Positions 31,799 to 45,000 of a stretch of DNA of 64,000 bases are shown in pieces; within the stretch, counting starts at the first letter, position 1, and the number at the start of each line of letters is the position of its first letter. This stretch comes from Diabrotica undecimpunctata (lineage: Eukaryota > Arthropoda > Insecta > Coleoptera > Chrysomelidae), in NCBI RefSeq assembly GCF_040954645.1, contig NC_092803.1:12525230-12589229 (forward strand), in the 5' to 3' direction. The notes beneath the pieces are model-generated. The model searched no databases. It saw only the letters and a program-made list of their open reading frames with translations, and had not been told where the DNA came from. The position numbers were made by a program, and so were the translations under genes.

Positions 31799-34700
31799 CT
31801 AAAACAAAAGCCTGTATGTAGTTTAAATGTAAATTTTAATAATAAGGGTGTGACACCGAACGTATAGTGTGAGGGAAATATATGGAACAATTGAATTATT
31901 TTAAAAGCGACCGCAAGGTAATTATGGCATTTGTTTTGTAGGGTAGTGAAATATGGACGATACTCATATATTCTTTTTTGAGAAAAATTTTTGGAGTAGA
32001 AATCAAAACATCCAAACTAACGTAATTAATTGTGGTTTATTCCCAAAATACAATATTTAAGTTTACATGGCACAAGAAAATGATTGCCAAATGGATCAAT
32101 CTATAATTATGAGACCAAATATCTAAGAAACTCTCAACAATGTAGCCATTATGGTTCCAGTAATATTTCAAAAATCAGTAGGAGTAGTAGCAGTATATAT
32201 AAATAATCCTAAACCCATTTACCTTAAGGTGTCGGGTGTAATGTCTTTAGTTAGTTGCATGTACAAGTTTTCTTCATTGCTTCTTATTCTTTGCTTGGTT
32301 TCTTTCTTGTTCTTTGCTGATTCCTCGTGTCTCTAGGATTGAGGTTACATTATCATCCTATGTCTTCATTGGCCTGCCCCTTGGTCTCTTGGTTTGTCTT
32401 CTGGCTTCCCATACTTTTTTAACTGGTCTTTCTTGATTCATTCTCACCATGTGTCCATACCATCTCAGTTGGGCCACTTCAATTTTCTTAATAATTGGTT
32501 GGACCTTAAGGTGTTCTCTGACTGCCTCATTTCTAATCCTGTCTAACCTGGTTATACCTATTATTCTTCTAAGAAACTTCATTTCTATGCTCTGTATTTT
32601 CGAAGTATTTGTAAGTATCGACTTGTTCAAGTGTATTTCCGTTAAGTGTTATCTTCGTTTGTTTTCTATTTTTTTTGACGTGACAACGTCTTAAATTAGG
32701 TTGTGGCTCGGAGTCACTCATGAAAAAGTGTAACGCCCGCTCACGTTTGTTACGATGAGTCACCGAACGAGAGAGAGGCCCGCCGGACCGGCGAATGCCT
32801 TGCGTCTCTCTCCCACTCAAACATGATCGGTCCGCTGCGCGCGCAGCACTAGAGAATTAGGCGCGTTGAATCGGTGCGTTCTTGTGTCTCTGTCTTTCTC
32901 GAGCGTTCTTGGCGTTGGAAAACCGAGAAAGCGTCATAATACAAGTTCACACGTGTGGTTAAAGTATCGTCAGCTGTGTCTGTAGTGAAAATGTGGAGTG
33001 CTTAGATTCGTCATTTACAACAACTACAACAATAAAGGTAAATAATTGTACACTAATATTTCATTATCGTAAACTATGATTGATTGATTAATTGTTAGAT
33101 TGACACAAAAGTTGAGAAACTGAGTTTACATGTACAATGTTTTAGTAAACAAAATATATTTCTATAGTTAAAATTTGTGCAATTCTTATTTTCATTCAAT
33201 TCCTTGTTCCTATTGTGCAATTTAATAATATTCATATCAATAAATATTCTACCGAGAAAAAGACGTTGTCACGTAAAATCTTCGCCCGTAAAACCGACTT
33301 TACAGGCAACCGATTTTTTTTTCACATACCATTACTTTCGTCTTCTCATTATTGTCGTTTCATTTCGTTTAATGAGTGCAGCGTTCCATACTTGTAAATT
33401 TCGATTGAGTGCTTCTTCATTTATCCCAACTATCACTAGATCGTCTGAGTATGCACACTCTGAGATCCACACTGCTTCTAGATTTCTATGTCCGGCATAT
33501 AATTTCAATGTTTCTGCTCTATTTTCTTTAATTATGTCATCCAAGACAATTTTTAACATTATGGGGCCTAGGCCTCCTCCTTGACGTAGACCCTCATTTA
33601 CTATGAACTCTTCGGATTCCATATTATCAATTCTGATTCTGTTCCTTGTATGTTTATATATACTATTAAAGTTACAAAGAAACTTTATAACTTTATTTAT
33701 TTCAGTCACATTCCAATTGAGACAATCATCTGTCAAACTGAAGAAGCCATTTCCAGTTTACCTTCCAAAGACGCTGAAATAACTAGACAAGACATCGCTA
33801 AAGTTGTTAGTAACTTCAAGCCTCCTACTCCTAACATTAGACAATCCGAGAAAAAACCCTGAAAGAACTTCAGGGTTTTTTCTCGGATTGGCTAATGTAG
33901 GTTTGAATTCAGGTTCAAACCCGTTATTCCTCTACGTCCCATTGTCAGTACATATAACTGTCCCAGATACAACGGCCTAACCATTTGCCAAACACTTGGT
34001 CAAACCTCTACAACCTCTCGCCTAAAATGCTTCGTTCTTCGTCAAAAATTCTTTTCATTTTATTGAACTTCTTAAACAATAACCTATCGCACCGTCAGGC
34101 ATTCTAGTAATTTTCGATATCGTTTCACTCTTTACGAACATTTCTATAAACAAAACTCTAAACATTCTGAAAACCAAATTCAGTATCCAGCAAGACAACT
34201 CTTCTATCATTAAACATTGTATGTCCAACACTTATTTCGTCTTCTAAAATAATGCTACAGACAAATAAATCGTGCCCTAATGGGCTCCCCACTATCTCCA
34301 GTAATTGCCGATATCTTTATGGAAGACTTCGAAACTCGAGCACTATCCACATCAATGTTCCAACCCACATGTTGGTTACGATATGTTGACAATACATTCG
34401 TCATTTGGCCCCATGGCAGGGATACCTTGGTGTCTTTTCAAACCCATCTGAATGGTATACATCCTAGTATCCAGTTCACGATGGAGTGAAAACTGATTCA
34501 TCGCTACCATTTCTCGACGTAATTATAAAGAAAAACCAATCCCAAAGTTTTCATCACTCTGTTTATCGAAAACCCACCTATACCAATTGTTACTTGCATG
34601 CAAACTCTCATCATTCACATTCGCAAATTAATTCAGTAAAAAATGAACATGAAAATTTAGTTGGGCTAATGTATCGCTAGTCCAACACTACATCTATAAG

Positions 34701-37700
34701 GTTTTATATTATGCTTCTTTTTCTTACGGTGCCTATCTCTTCCAGATGTTGGCATTAACAAAGCTATCCTGTTTTTGCTTGCAGCTATTAGGAGTAGTTG
34801 ATTGTAGTCTTTTCTTTCCATTTTCTCAGGTTCTCGAGCCAAAAAATTCTCATTCTGCTCCTCTTATTCCATCTTTACAATGAATAACGAGTTGTAATAA
34901 GCCACATATATACATTATACGACTATACTACAACTAAGTATCATCATCATCATATAACGGGGGTCCTACGGCGATTGCCGCTTCCCGCATTTCAGCCTCC
35001 ATCTTTTCCTATCTCTCCAATCTCCCTCTTCTAAGCCTCTAGATTGCATTGTTTTTGTAATTTCTCTTCTCCAGGAATTTGGTGGTCTTCCCCTTTTCCT
35101 TCTTTCTGGCGGAACATACATTAAGGCTTTCTTTGGCCACCGCTCCTCCTCCATTCTCATCACGTGACCATGCCATTGTAATTGCCTTCCTTGTATTCTA
35201 TCTGAAAGAGTATCTCTAATTCCTGTACGGTTTCGTATTTCCTCATTCCTGATTCTTTCCATTCTCGATACTCGACATGACCTTCTAAGATAATCCATTT
35301 CCACAACGTCTACTTTATCTCGTTCATTCTTTGTCATCGTCCAACATTCGGCACCATATGTGGTAATTGGTTCTACAATTGCTCTGTATACGCGAAGTTT
35401 GGTATGCATCTTTATTTTATTAGACCACAGTAATGAATTCAGTATTCGTATGCATTTTTTCCCTTGGGTTATTCGGTTTTGTACATCTATCTTAACTCTG
35501 CCATCTGCTGATATGATGCTTCCTAGATATTTATACTGGTTGCAGCCTTTTATGACTGCGTTTTCAAGCCTTAGATCTGTGGTATTTCCTCCAATTTTTA
35601 AATATTCTGTTTTGCTTATGTTTACAGTAAGCCCCCATTTGGCATATTCCTCAAATAATTTTCGATTCATATAATTTATATCTTCCTCATCGGTTGCAAC
35701 CACCACCTGATCATCTGCAAACAACAATGTATACAGAGTTTCTTGTCCCACTTCGATGCCCATAAATCTACATTTATTTCTCCAATTCCTCAATGCTTCT
35801 TGGACGTATATTTTAAAGAGTGTCGGTGACAAACAGCATCCTTGCTTTAGGCCTTTAGTGACTTTAAATTCATTTGAGGTTCTGGTTCCAATTTTTACAC
35901 AACTAACTGCATTTTCGTACAATTTATATATCGCTCGGATATACGTCGAATCCAATCCGGACCTTTTGAGGACCTCAAACATTTTCTTTAACGGGACACT
36001 ATCATATGCTTTCTCAAGGTCTATAAATACCAAATGGGTCTCTCTACTTCTTTCGACACGCTTTTCAATTATTTGTCGTAGGATAAATATATTATCAAGG
36101 CAGGATCTCCCGGTACGAAATCCGCTTTGTTCTTCAATATCTTGTATCTGTCTTTCAACCCTCTTCTTTAATATTCTGCCGTACAACCGGCCCACAGAGC
36201 TCGTCACACTAATACCTCTATAATTGGAACAGTCTCTTTTATTTCCTCTTTTATATATGGAGCTTATATAAGATTTATTCCAATCTCTAGGAATTTCCTG
36301 GTCTCCACACATACATTTATTGAAAAGGTCTACTATTAATTCTAAAAGTGCAGTCGGCCCATATTTAACCAGCTCTATGGGAATGTCTCCAGGCCCTGCG
36401 GCTTTTCCGTTTTTAACCTCTTTTAAGGTTTCCGTCAATTCAGATAATGTTATTATAGGGATTTCCTGTCTTTCGTCTCTGTTGTCTATTAATTCCCTTA
36501 TCTTTTCCCATCTGTACTCTACTCTATCCTCTTTCAGCAGTTTCGTATAATATTCTTCCCATTCATTTAACTTTATAAGAGAAATGTTGTCTTCATTTTT
36601 CTCATTTTTCCTAAACTGTTTTAATGTTTTCCAAGCTTGCGCCACTTTTGTTCCAGCCATAAATCTGTCCAGTTCATCACACTTAGCCTCCCAGTTTATA
36701 TTTTTCGCCTTATCCACGTCTTTTTTAACTTCTCTATTCCATTTAGCGTATATTTCTCTGTCTTGAGGATCTTTGGATTGAAGCCATATGTGATATGCTT
36801 GTTTTTTCTTGAGAACTTTCTCTTCTAGTTCCGTTGACAACCATTCAGGTTTTCCTTTTTTCCGATTTTCAACTTTTCCCAGTGCTTCATTTGCCGCTTC
36901 ATGAATATATTTTTTAATTACCTCATACAGACTTTCAGGGTCTAAGTCCTTTGTTTCTATATTTTTTATTTTCTGAGCTATTCTAATTTTATATAAGAAC
37001 TTTGTCGAATCTTGTTTAAAGCTTTCCAGGTTATATTTTATGTTTTCTATGGTTGTTCCTATGTCTGTTACTTCATCATTTTTGTGACTTGATTGTTCTC
37101 TCTTAAATGTCACCATTACTTTTGCAATAATCATATGGTGGTCACTTCCACATTCTGGCCCTCTAAACACCTTCACGTCCTTCGTTTTTAGTTTAGAATC
37201 TTTACGATGAATGAAATAGTCAATTATTGATTTTAAATTCCTGGTAGGCTGCGTCCATGTAAATTTATGTATATTCTTATGGGGGAAGAAACCATTTAAT
37301 ATTTTCAAAGAATGTGCCTCGCAAAAATCTATTAATCTTTGGCCATTGTCATTCAGAATGTCTTCTCCATATCTCCCTATGATTTCACTGTTGGAGCTCT
37401 TTCCGGTTCTTGCATTAAGATCACCTAAGATCCAAATTTCTTTCTTCTTATTAATTGTGGCTAGAACAGTTGTTAACTTGTTAAAGTACTCTTCCTTGCT
37501 GTCAACCCTTGTGTCATCCGTCGGTGCATATGTTCCAATTACCACTATTTCATGGCCATTTTTCTTAATTTCCATGAGGATAATTCTTTCATCTATTTCT
37601 TGCCATGATTTAATACATTTTTTCAGTTTCTGATGTATTGCTATAGACACTCCCCTTTTAGCTCGTTCGCTCTTTTCTACGCCACTATAGAAATGCAGGT

Positions 37701-40700
37701 ATTCGTTTATCTTTTCATTTCCTCTTCCTTTTTTCTTTACTTCAGTTAATACACAGATGTCTAGTTTCATTTTACTCAGTTCACGGAAGACCTCCTCTTG
37801 TTTTGTCCTTATTCCTTGTATGTTCCAAGCACCCAAATTCATAATCCATTTTCTTTGCGAATTTCGTTTATAGTTTAATCCGTCCGAATTCCAAGGCTTT
37901 TTGCTGAAATTTTTAACTTTGATCATTTTTTCCGAGTATCGAGGAGTTGGCCCGATGCCTCAACCCCCAACTTGGAGGACCAGGGTTTTAAATCAGAGTA
38001 TCCTTCTCTTAGATAAGTTGCCTTCTCTACGGCTTAGGAGTCCTATCTACCCCACCTGTTGGTCCGCGGGTGGTATTTTATTTCCCACCTACCCGCCGGC
38101 CTAGCTGCAAACAGGCCGGTGAGCTGTAACTACAACTAAGTAACCAATTAAAATTTGTTTATAATTACCGATACAAATCCTAGGTCCTTCTCCAAATGGC
38201 ATAAAGGCCATCGGATGCCTTGTTGCTATGTTCTCTTCCGTAAAGCGATCCGGATCAAAAACGTCAGGATCTGGATAGATTTCTGGATCTCGATGTATAG
38301 AAGACACTAGAATTCCCAACATTGTTCCTTCTTCGATAACAAGATCAGAATTAGGAACTTTGTAGTCTTTGTTACATATTCTTAAGAGTCCTGGTAAGGG
38401 GGGATGAAGCCTAAGGGTTTCTGAAAGCAAACACCGATTAGTTATTACAATAAAGCCATCAATTCTGAAATGGTTTAAAATAAAACATTTGATAACCAGG
38501 TAACCAGGTTTACCAGGTAACCCATCCCTGGGGATAACTGGCGTGTATTAGATTCAGGGAAGAGGAGTAAGAACCTATGAGATACGCCCTCAAAACACCA
38601 ATGTGCTGTAAGCACTTGAGCCAGGAAGTACTCCATTCGCCTGTGACTACTGGGCCACATTTTCCGTGCTGTTCTACTTTTATTGCCATCTTTCCATTGA
38701 TCTTTCTCTTTCTTATTTTTTATGGCTGTTGTCAAATGCTCTCTCTTCTCATAGAAATATCTCCTTTCTACTGGTAACACATGCAAAGTAACGCATCCCG
38801 TGATAGTCCACAAGTCCTGTAGCCGCATGCTACTCACAACAAACTCGTTCTGTTCACTCGTATTATGAGACCCTTGTAAGACGGTACTCAATACCATGTA
38901 GGCCCTCCTCCCTTTTGATTTAGGTCCTCCAATGTTGGGCATCTCCTTTCCTAGCGCAGCTAGCTGCAATTTTTCTTCCTTCATGGCTACCACCTGTATG
39001 CTCCGCCCCTCCTCCCAAACCCCAGAAAAGAAAGAGGTTATACCTTCTCCGTATTCGCAATTCATGACTCCGTCCGTCATATGCCAGATTCCACAGCGTC
39101 TTGTCCAAGACCGATCCCTGCAGTGCGCCCAAAGCTGTTAGTCCCCAATGTTATGCAATGCCTCGATTACAGTCAAAATCGGGTCAATTTACGTCGACAG
39201 CGAAGCTAAAAGGTTACATTCGCTGGTGCTGATGATGTAATGGTAGTAGGGAACAGTAACAGTGATTTAAGACAAGTTCATGAGAACAAAGGTTTAAAAA
39301 TTTGTAGGACAAAAACAAAGTATTTGGAATAAGTAATCAAGAAAAATAATAACTTTGGTATTAAATAATAACGGGGAAATCGATGGGGATGCATGCAGTA
39401 GAATTAGTTCTACAGTAGTAAATCAAAATGTTGCAACAACAAAATAGAAGGCTTGTTAAAAAAGTTAATATCTTAAAATCTTAAAGAAATAATATAAAGA
39501 TCTAATAACGATAATTTATTTTCATTATCGCAATAAAGGTGAGAACTTCAATAATAATGTCAATAGACTTAAAAGTAAGTTAACAAATCTATTTTATTTT
39601 GTGGTCAATAAATAGATTTATATACATAATTTTTCCCCTAAAATGAAACTTCCATCCACAAGTAAAATTTCTATCCTTTAAATTTATTTTTCATTATCAA
39701 ACAAGAAGAGGTAGGTACACTTTCAAATTAAACATTTATTTTTACAAAATTACTTTGCTAAATGATTTATCTTCCATATATTTTACAAAATATTGCAGTT
39801 TTGTTAAAATCCATCTAAAATTAGGTAATTTTATTAAGGCTTTTCGAAAAATCCAATCTAACGTTAGAGTTCTTGCCATATTCTGACGTCACTTGCGCAG
39901 AATGTGTTTCAACGATTCGGTACAAGGCGTGTCTATAAGTTTTAATGGTCTAAGATTTAAACAGTAGGCAAAATGTAACACAGTACCCCCACTTCCACCA
40001 AAATTGCTCGAGTCGCCTAAAGGTTGCCATACACGCTACGATAAATCGATGACAATTTAACTGTACCGTAAAAACTGTACAGTTTTGTCGCATTTTTCTG
40101 TCCAAAGGAGTATTTCAACGAATTTCATAGTTATGAATAAATAACATCAATTCATTGTTCTGGTAAGATTTTTTTTTAAATAAGCCTAAATGTTTGTATT
40201 ACAAATTTGTTTATTTCTTGTTTTATTTATTTTATTATTTAAGTTACCAGTTGATGTCCGTTCGAAGAGGTTTACTCTCCGGCCCCTGGAACTCACGTGA
40301 GGCATGGTTATGTGTTGCCTGAAGTTAAATCTAATAAAGTATTAAACATCACTCACTTTTAAACAACAACATGTACATTTTTTGCTAACTTCATTTTTTT
40401 GTAAAGGGTCGTACTCTAATATTTTGGTGGCTCAGGCATGTTAACCTGCTTTTTAACCTGATGATGGAATTATTATTCCGAAAACGTTTGTGTTTTTTGA
40501 TTTAGCCCTTTTAAGGGTTTTTAAATATACCTACATACAAAGATTAAACCTCTTTTTTTGATACATGGTATACAGCCAGCTACAGGAATTTATTTTTTTC
40601 CTTGTGGATTTAATAAATATTTTTATTTTGCTTTATTTCTCATTTTTACGCCACTGATCAATAAGCTTTTGTATAAAAATGTGTAAAACTAACACAAAAC

Positions 40701-41979
40701 ATATAAATACTCTATGTTGTAATAAAAGGCAGGCATTTTTTATTTATTTATAATTTTTGTTTTTATATGGGTTGTCCCTTAGTGCGGCGCCTATGGCAAA
40801 TTAATACTTCTTTATATAATAAAAAAATGCTCTCCAAGGCATCAAAAAAGGCCTGGTGGCGAAGGGGTTAAAAGTCTATCAATACCAAATAATTGACACA
40901 AGACCTTAATTATTATATACATACCATTAATGACTTGTTCTGTGTAAGTCAACGATTTCAATCCTTCAAAATTAATTTCATTGTCGTTCTTTTCAAGCAT
41001 AGACTTTACTTCTTGTATCACTTTTGCTTGAATATCTGGATGCGTTGCTAACTCAAATAATGCAAACTCGATTGTGGTACTTGACGTCTCGAAACCTGCT
41101 ATAAAAAATGCAAAACACTGAGCAACAACTTCAGGTACTGACAAAAAGAGTTCATCTTGATCACCATTTTGTGTTACAGGCGTAGAGTCTCCATCGTCTG
41201 TGATGTTGCCCTTATTTTTTAACTGCAGCAGAACGTCCATGAAGTCTTTTTTTTGAATATTGTTCTTTTCCCTGTAATCTGTCACTCCTGTTACGAGATC
41301 CATAAAGCAAGAAGTTAACTCACGAGAGTGTGTCTTATACCCGGTTCTTCGAAGAATGTGTTCTGGAAAGTTGCAACATATCAATCTCTTTATTTGTGTT
41401 GCAAAAGTCCCTGCGATATTTTTTATACATATTTTAAGTACCTTCAAGTTCGATTCTTTGAGATGGTTGAATTCTATGCCGAATGCAATTGAGCCGAAAT
41501 TTTCTGTAGTGAATCTAGCTCCAACTTCATGGATGTTTACGTATCCCTTAGAAAGCGATAGTTCCTTTAAATGAATTCGAAGTTGATCCGAACAAGCTTT
41601 TGTTATGGGAAACATTGTCTTAAGTCGACCTAAAAGGTGAAATTTAATAAATTTGAGTATTATGTGTTTCATGACAAAATATATTTTAAAACTAATGGAA
41701 TAATGTAGAATAACTAAATCAAATGAGGCTGAATATAGATATCTACAACAATAAAAAGTGGTACTGTAGGTCTGTAGACTCCGAAGCCTGTAGATGAACC
41801 CCTAAGGTTCATACTATGTTTTCTCTATTTTTAAATTTTAAATATTTATAACCCTTTCATTGCCGACGAAATAGGTCTAACGTGATCTGGGTGCTAACTC
41901 GATTGTCGTAGCTCATTTTACTAGCTTAGTAAATTGAGACTCCAGTGCTCCTGACACCTAAGAACGTAATGAGAAATCA

Positions 41980-42061
<82 letters not shown>

Positions 42062-45000
42062 GATATTTAAAGTCTTGGTGCGCCAAGCAATAATTAGCTA
42101 ATTAATTTTTTGATTAATTAAAATTATTTAAATGATATGATTATGACTCTATCACAATTTTTAATTCTTTTATCTCAGGGTTAAATTCGTGCTTCAATAT
42201 CTATGCTATTACATGTGAAAGGTAAGGTCCAAAGAATACCGGAATAATAAAAAACACATATGATCTAACACTATATATTGAAATAAAAATAATGAAATAA
42301 TTCACACTCAAAAGTTTTCAATAAACAAATCTCATATAATGATTCTCAAAATTTTGTTCTACGTACGTGAACAATCAAAATTAATGGTACAAACAATATT
42401 AATTGAAATCTCAAAATCCCAAACTATTCTAACTCTCCTAATCAAAATATTTATATCCTTTCTAAATTAAGTGTAAAAATTGTGTTATCACTAAAAGAAA
42501 AAAACTGCAGAAAACAAAAATATCTCTCTCTGATGATGAGTGGTCCAAATCCTTGTTCCTTGTAGACTATATTATCTCCTCTCAACCGCTCCCTATGTAA
42601 TCAGCAATCTTACAACAGATTGTTGCAAGTATATCGTCCTTAATGATCTCCTTCAAAAGCACAAATCATTCAAATTATGATAGCCTTTCTCCTCTCGATA
42701 AACTGAATCTCTCGTTGGCCCGAGTGAAAAATGACTCTTGGAATATCTTCTCTTTACGATAAACTGAATCTCTCGTTGGCCTGAACAGTGACTCTTGGAA
42801 TATAAGTCGAAAAATATGACTTACAATATTTTGCTGCTTCAGCTTCTGTCAGATACACTAACTCCACAAAAACTCACTAACATTCAACACTACTGCTTGC
42901 TACTTCTCGGGAACCGCCAGAGAACAATCACTGTTCGTCTTACAGACTTGGAAAACCAACTGATTATCTTTTTTCTCTCCTAAATCTAGCTAAACTTTCA
43001 TTCCTACATACCTATCCCACCTTTTTCAATCTCCGCCAATCAAAACTCGTCACAATTCCCCCATTTTTTCATTTCGATAACAAACAAATTTTTACCTATA
43101 ATTATAAAATTTCCTAAAACTTATTTACAAATAATATTTTTCTATAATTCTTAAAAACTAACAAAAACCTCTTTCTAAAATCTCTTCTATTGTCTTTAAT
43201 CACTGCATTAATGTATTTGGAAAACCCGGTTCAATTGTCTTTGGATTTCACTTAAAATTATGCGGGTCACTCAAGTATAACAAAGAAATAATTTATGTAT
43301 AGCTTACATTTTGTTTAGTACAGGTAATCCAAGAATTTAATAACTTTCCTTCTTCGAAATGTTTGTTGGTTATTATCCTACTTATCTGAATTATTTTATT
43401 GTTTTTGAACTTTGAAATATTTTAATCAACCCAATATTTTTCTCGATTTTACATATCATAACAATATATATATATGGTTTCCACACGTGTTTTGCGACGC
43501 CGGCCGACGTTGCTCGATGCCTAATTTACATGCCATTCGATCATGCCATGATGTATTCTAATGTCTCTTGTGTCCATTGCCTTTGTTATTCCTTTTCTCC
43601 AGAATTTTCTTGTTTCTTCCTCGTCTTCTTCGGCTTGGTGGAACTTCTTTCACAATCTTTTTCGGCAGTCTTGTATTTCCATTTTCTGGACATGTGCGTA
43701 CCATTTATCGGTTGCTTTCTTTGCACATTTATCGTTGTTGACTCTTGAACTCTCATCGGCCAGCTTATCTCATCGTTGCAAATTCTCTTTCTGCGGGATA
43801 CTTCCACTAACTGCTTAAAGACGTCAATTTTGACTGCCTTCAGCTTTCTTCTGTTATTCTCTGTTATTCTCCAAGTTTCTGCATCATATAACATACCATT
43901 TTTAATAAGCGTTTCATATAATATATTTCTTCCTTTTATCTATTGCTTGACTCCAGAATATATTTTTGTGCCTATCGTTCTTCTAACTTACGATAGCAAA
44001 AAACTTTTGCAGTTTATAATGATATATCGCTTGCATGGGTTATATATTATGGTGAAATTAGCTACTAATACTGAAAGAAAACATTGTTTTAAGTGGGTAC
44101 TAAAACGTAAAGAGTTGGCATAACGAAGAATTAAAATTTGTTGATATACTTGGCAAACTTACGAAGTTTTTGACAATTAGGAGGATGAAATAAAGACCTT
44201 TCAAAGTCGAATAGTAAAATTTTACTCCCGCTATTACTAATTATAGTTTTTATTTAAATATCAGTGAAGCTGATTTAATATCAATTATAGTTTTTAAGAC
44301 CAAGTTCTTAAATTACGTAAAAAAATAATAAATAATTTAGTATTGTTAAATAATATTTTATAATAAGTATCTGTGCGTTTTTCTTTGTTTACTTTGTATT
44401 TGTACAGGGTGGTGAAGCACGTATAATAAAATAAAATGTTTGCTTTTACTTTATGCTTAAATTTTCATCATGTACCTTCCTCCTATTACCATTTACGTTT
44501 TCTGATATAATAAACTTTTTATACACCTAATAATTTTTGAAAAAAAAAAACGTTGATATTGATACTTTTTTTAAAAACAAGTAGTTTTGTTCCAAGTAGT
44601 CACCACACAAGAGAAAAGTAGTTAAAGTGGAGCAATATGAAACGTATAAGTAAACACCAATATTTAGTACGAATGAAGGAAATACATATTAAATGTAAGT
44701 AGAAATTAATAGATACCTATCGATAAAGTAGGACCCAGTTTGGCCCTAAGTTTTTTCCATTTTTCATTCCTCAAATTAAAAATATTCATCGATAGAGGAT
44801 CTCCTGGGTCGCAGTATATACCCCTGTTGACAAAATATGAAAAGTCTTTTTGTAAAATGTGTTTGATCAGATCTAAATCTACAGGAACAAAGCGTGGCTT
44901 GAACATTTCATAATATCCTCCATATTTTAAACCTTTTGATTTAAACTCCGCATACATATTGTCAAGAAACTTGGCGATGCTTCGCTTGTTGAGAAGAAGA

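Noticed and set aside
33840..33900. Hairpin as a terminator or structured RNA
   Set aside because: One arm is ordinary Penelope-like coding sequence and the other its reverse complement; a synthesis artefact of the element explains it better.
35360..36223. Plus-strand open frames inside the full-length RTE LINE
   Set aside because: They are antisense shadows of the intact minus-strand ORF, and the same peptides recur opposite the truncated copy at 6525-7160. Similar shadows at 49586-50152 were dropped.
38577..39141. Plus-strand frames opposite the R1 fragment
   Set aside because: They are antisense to recognisable R1 reverse-transcriptase motifs and show no domain of their own.
42693..42802. 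CRISPR-like or satellite array
   Set aside because: Only two units, imperfect, no spacers; a local duplication.
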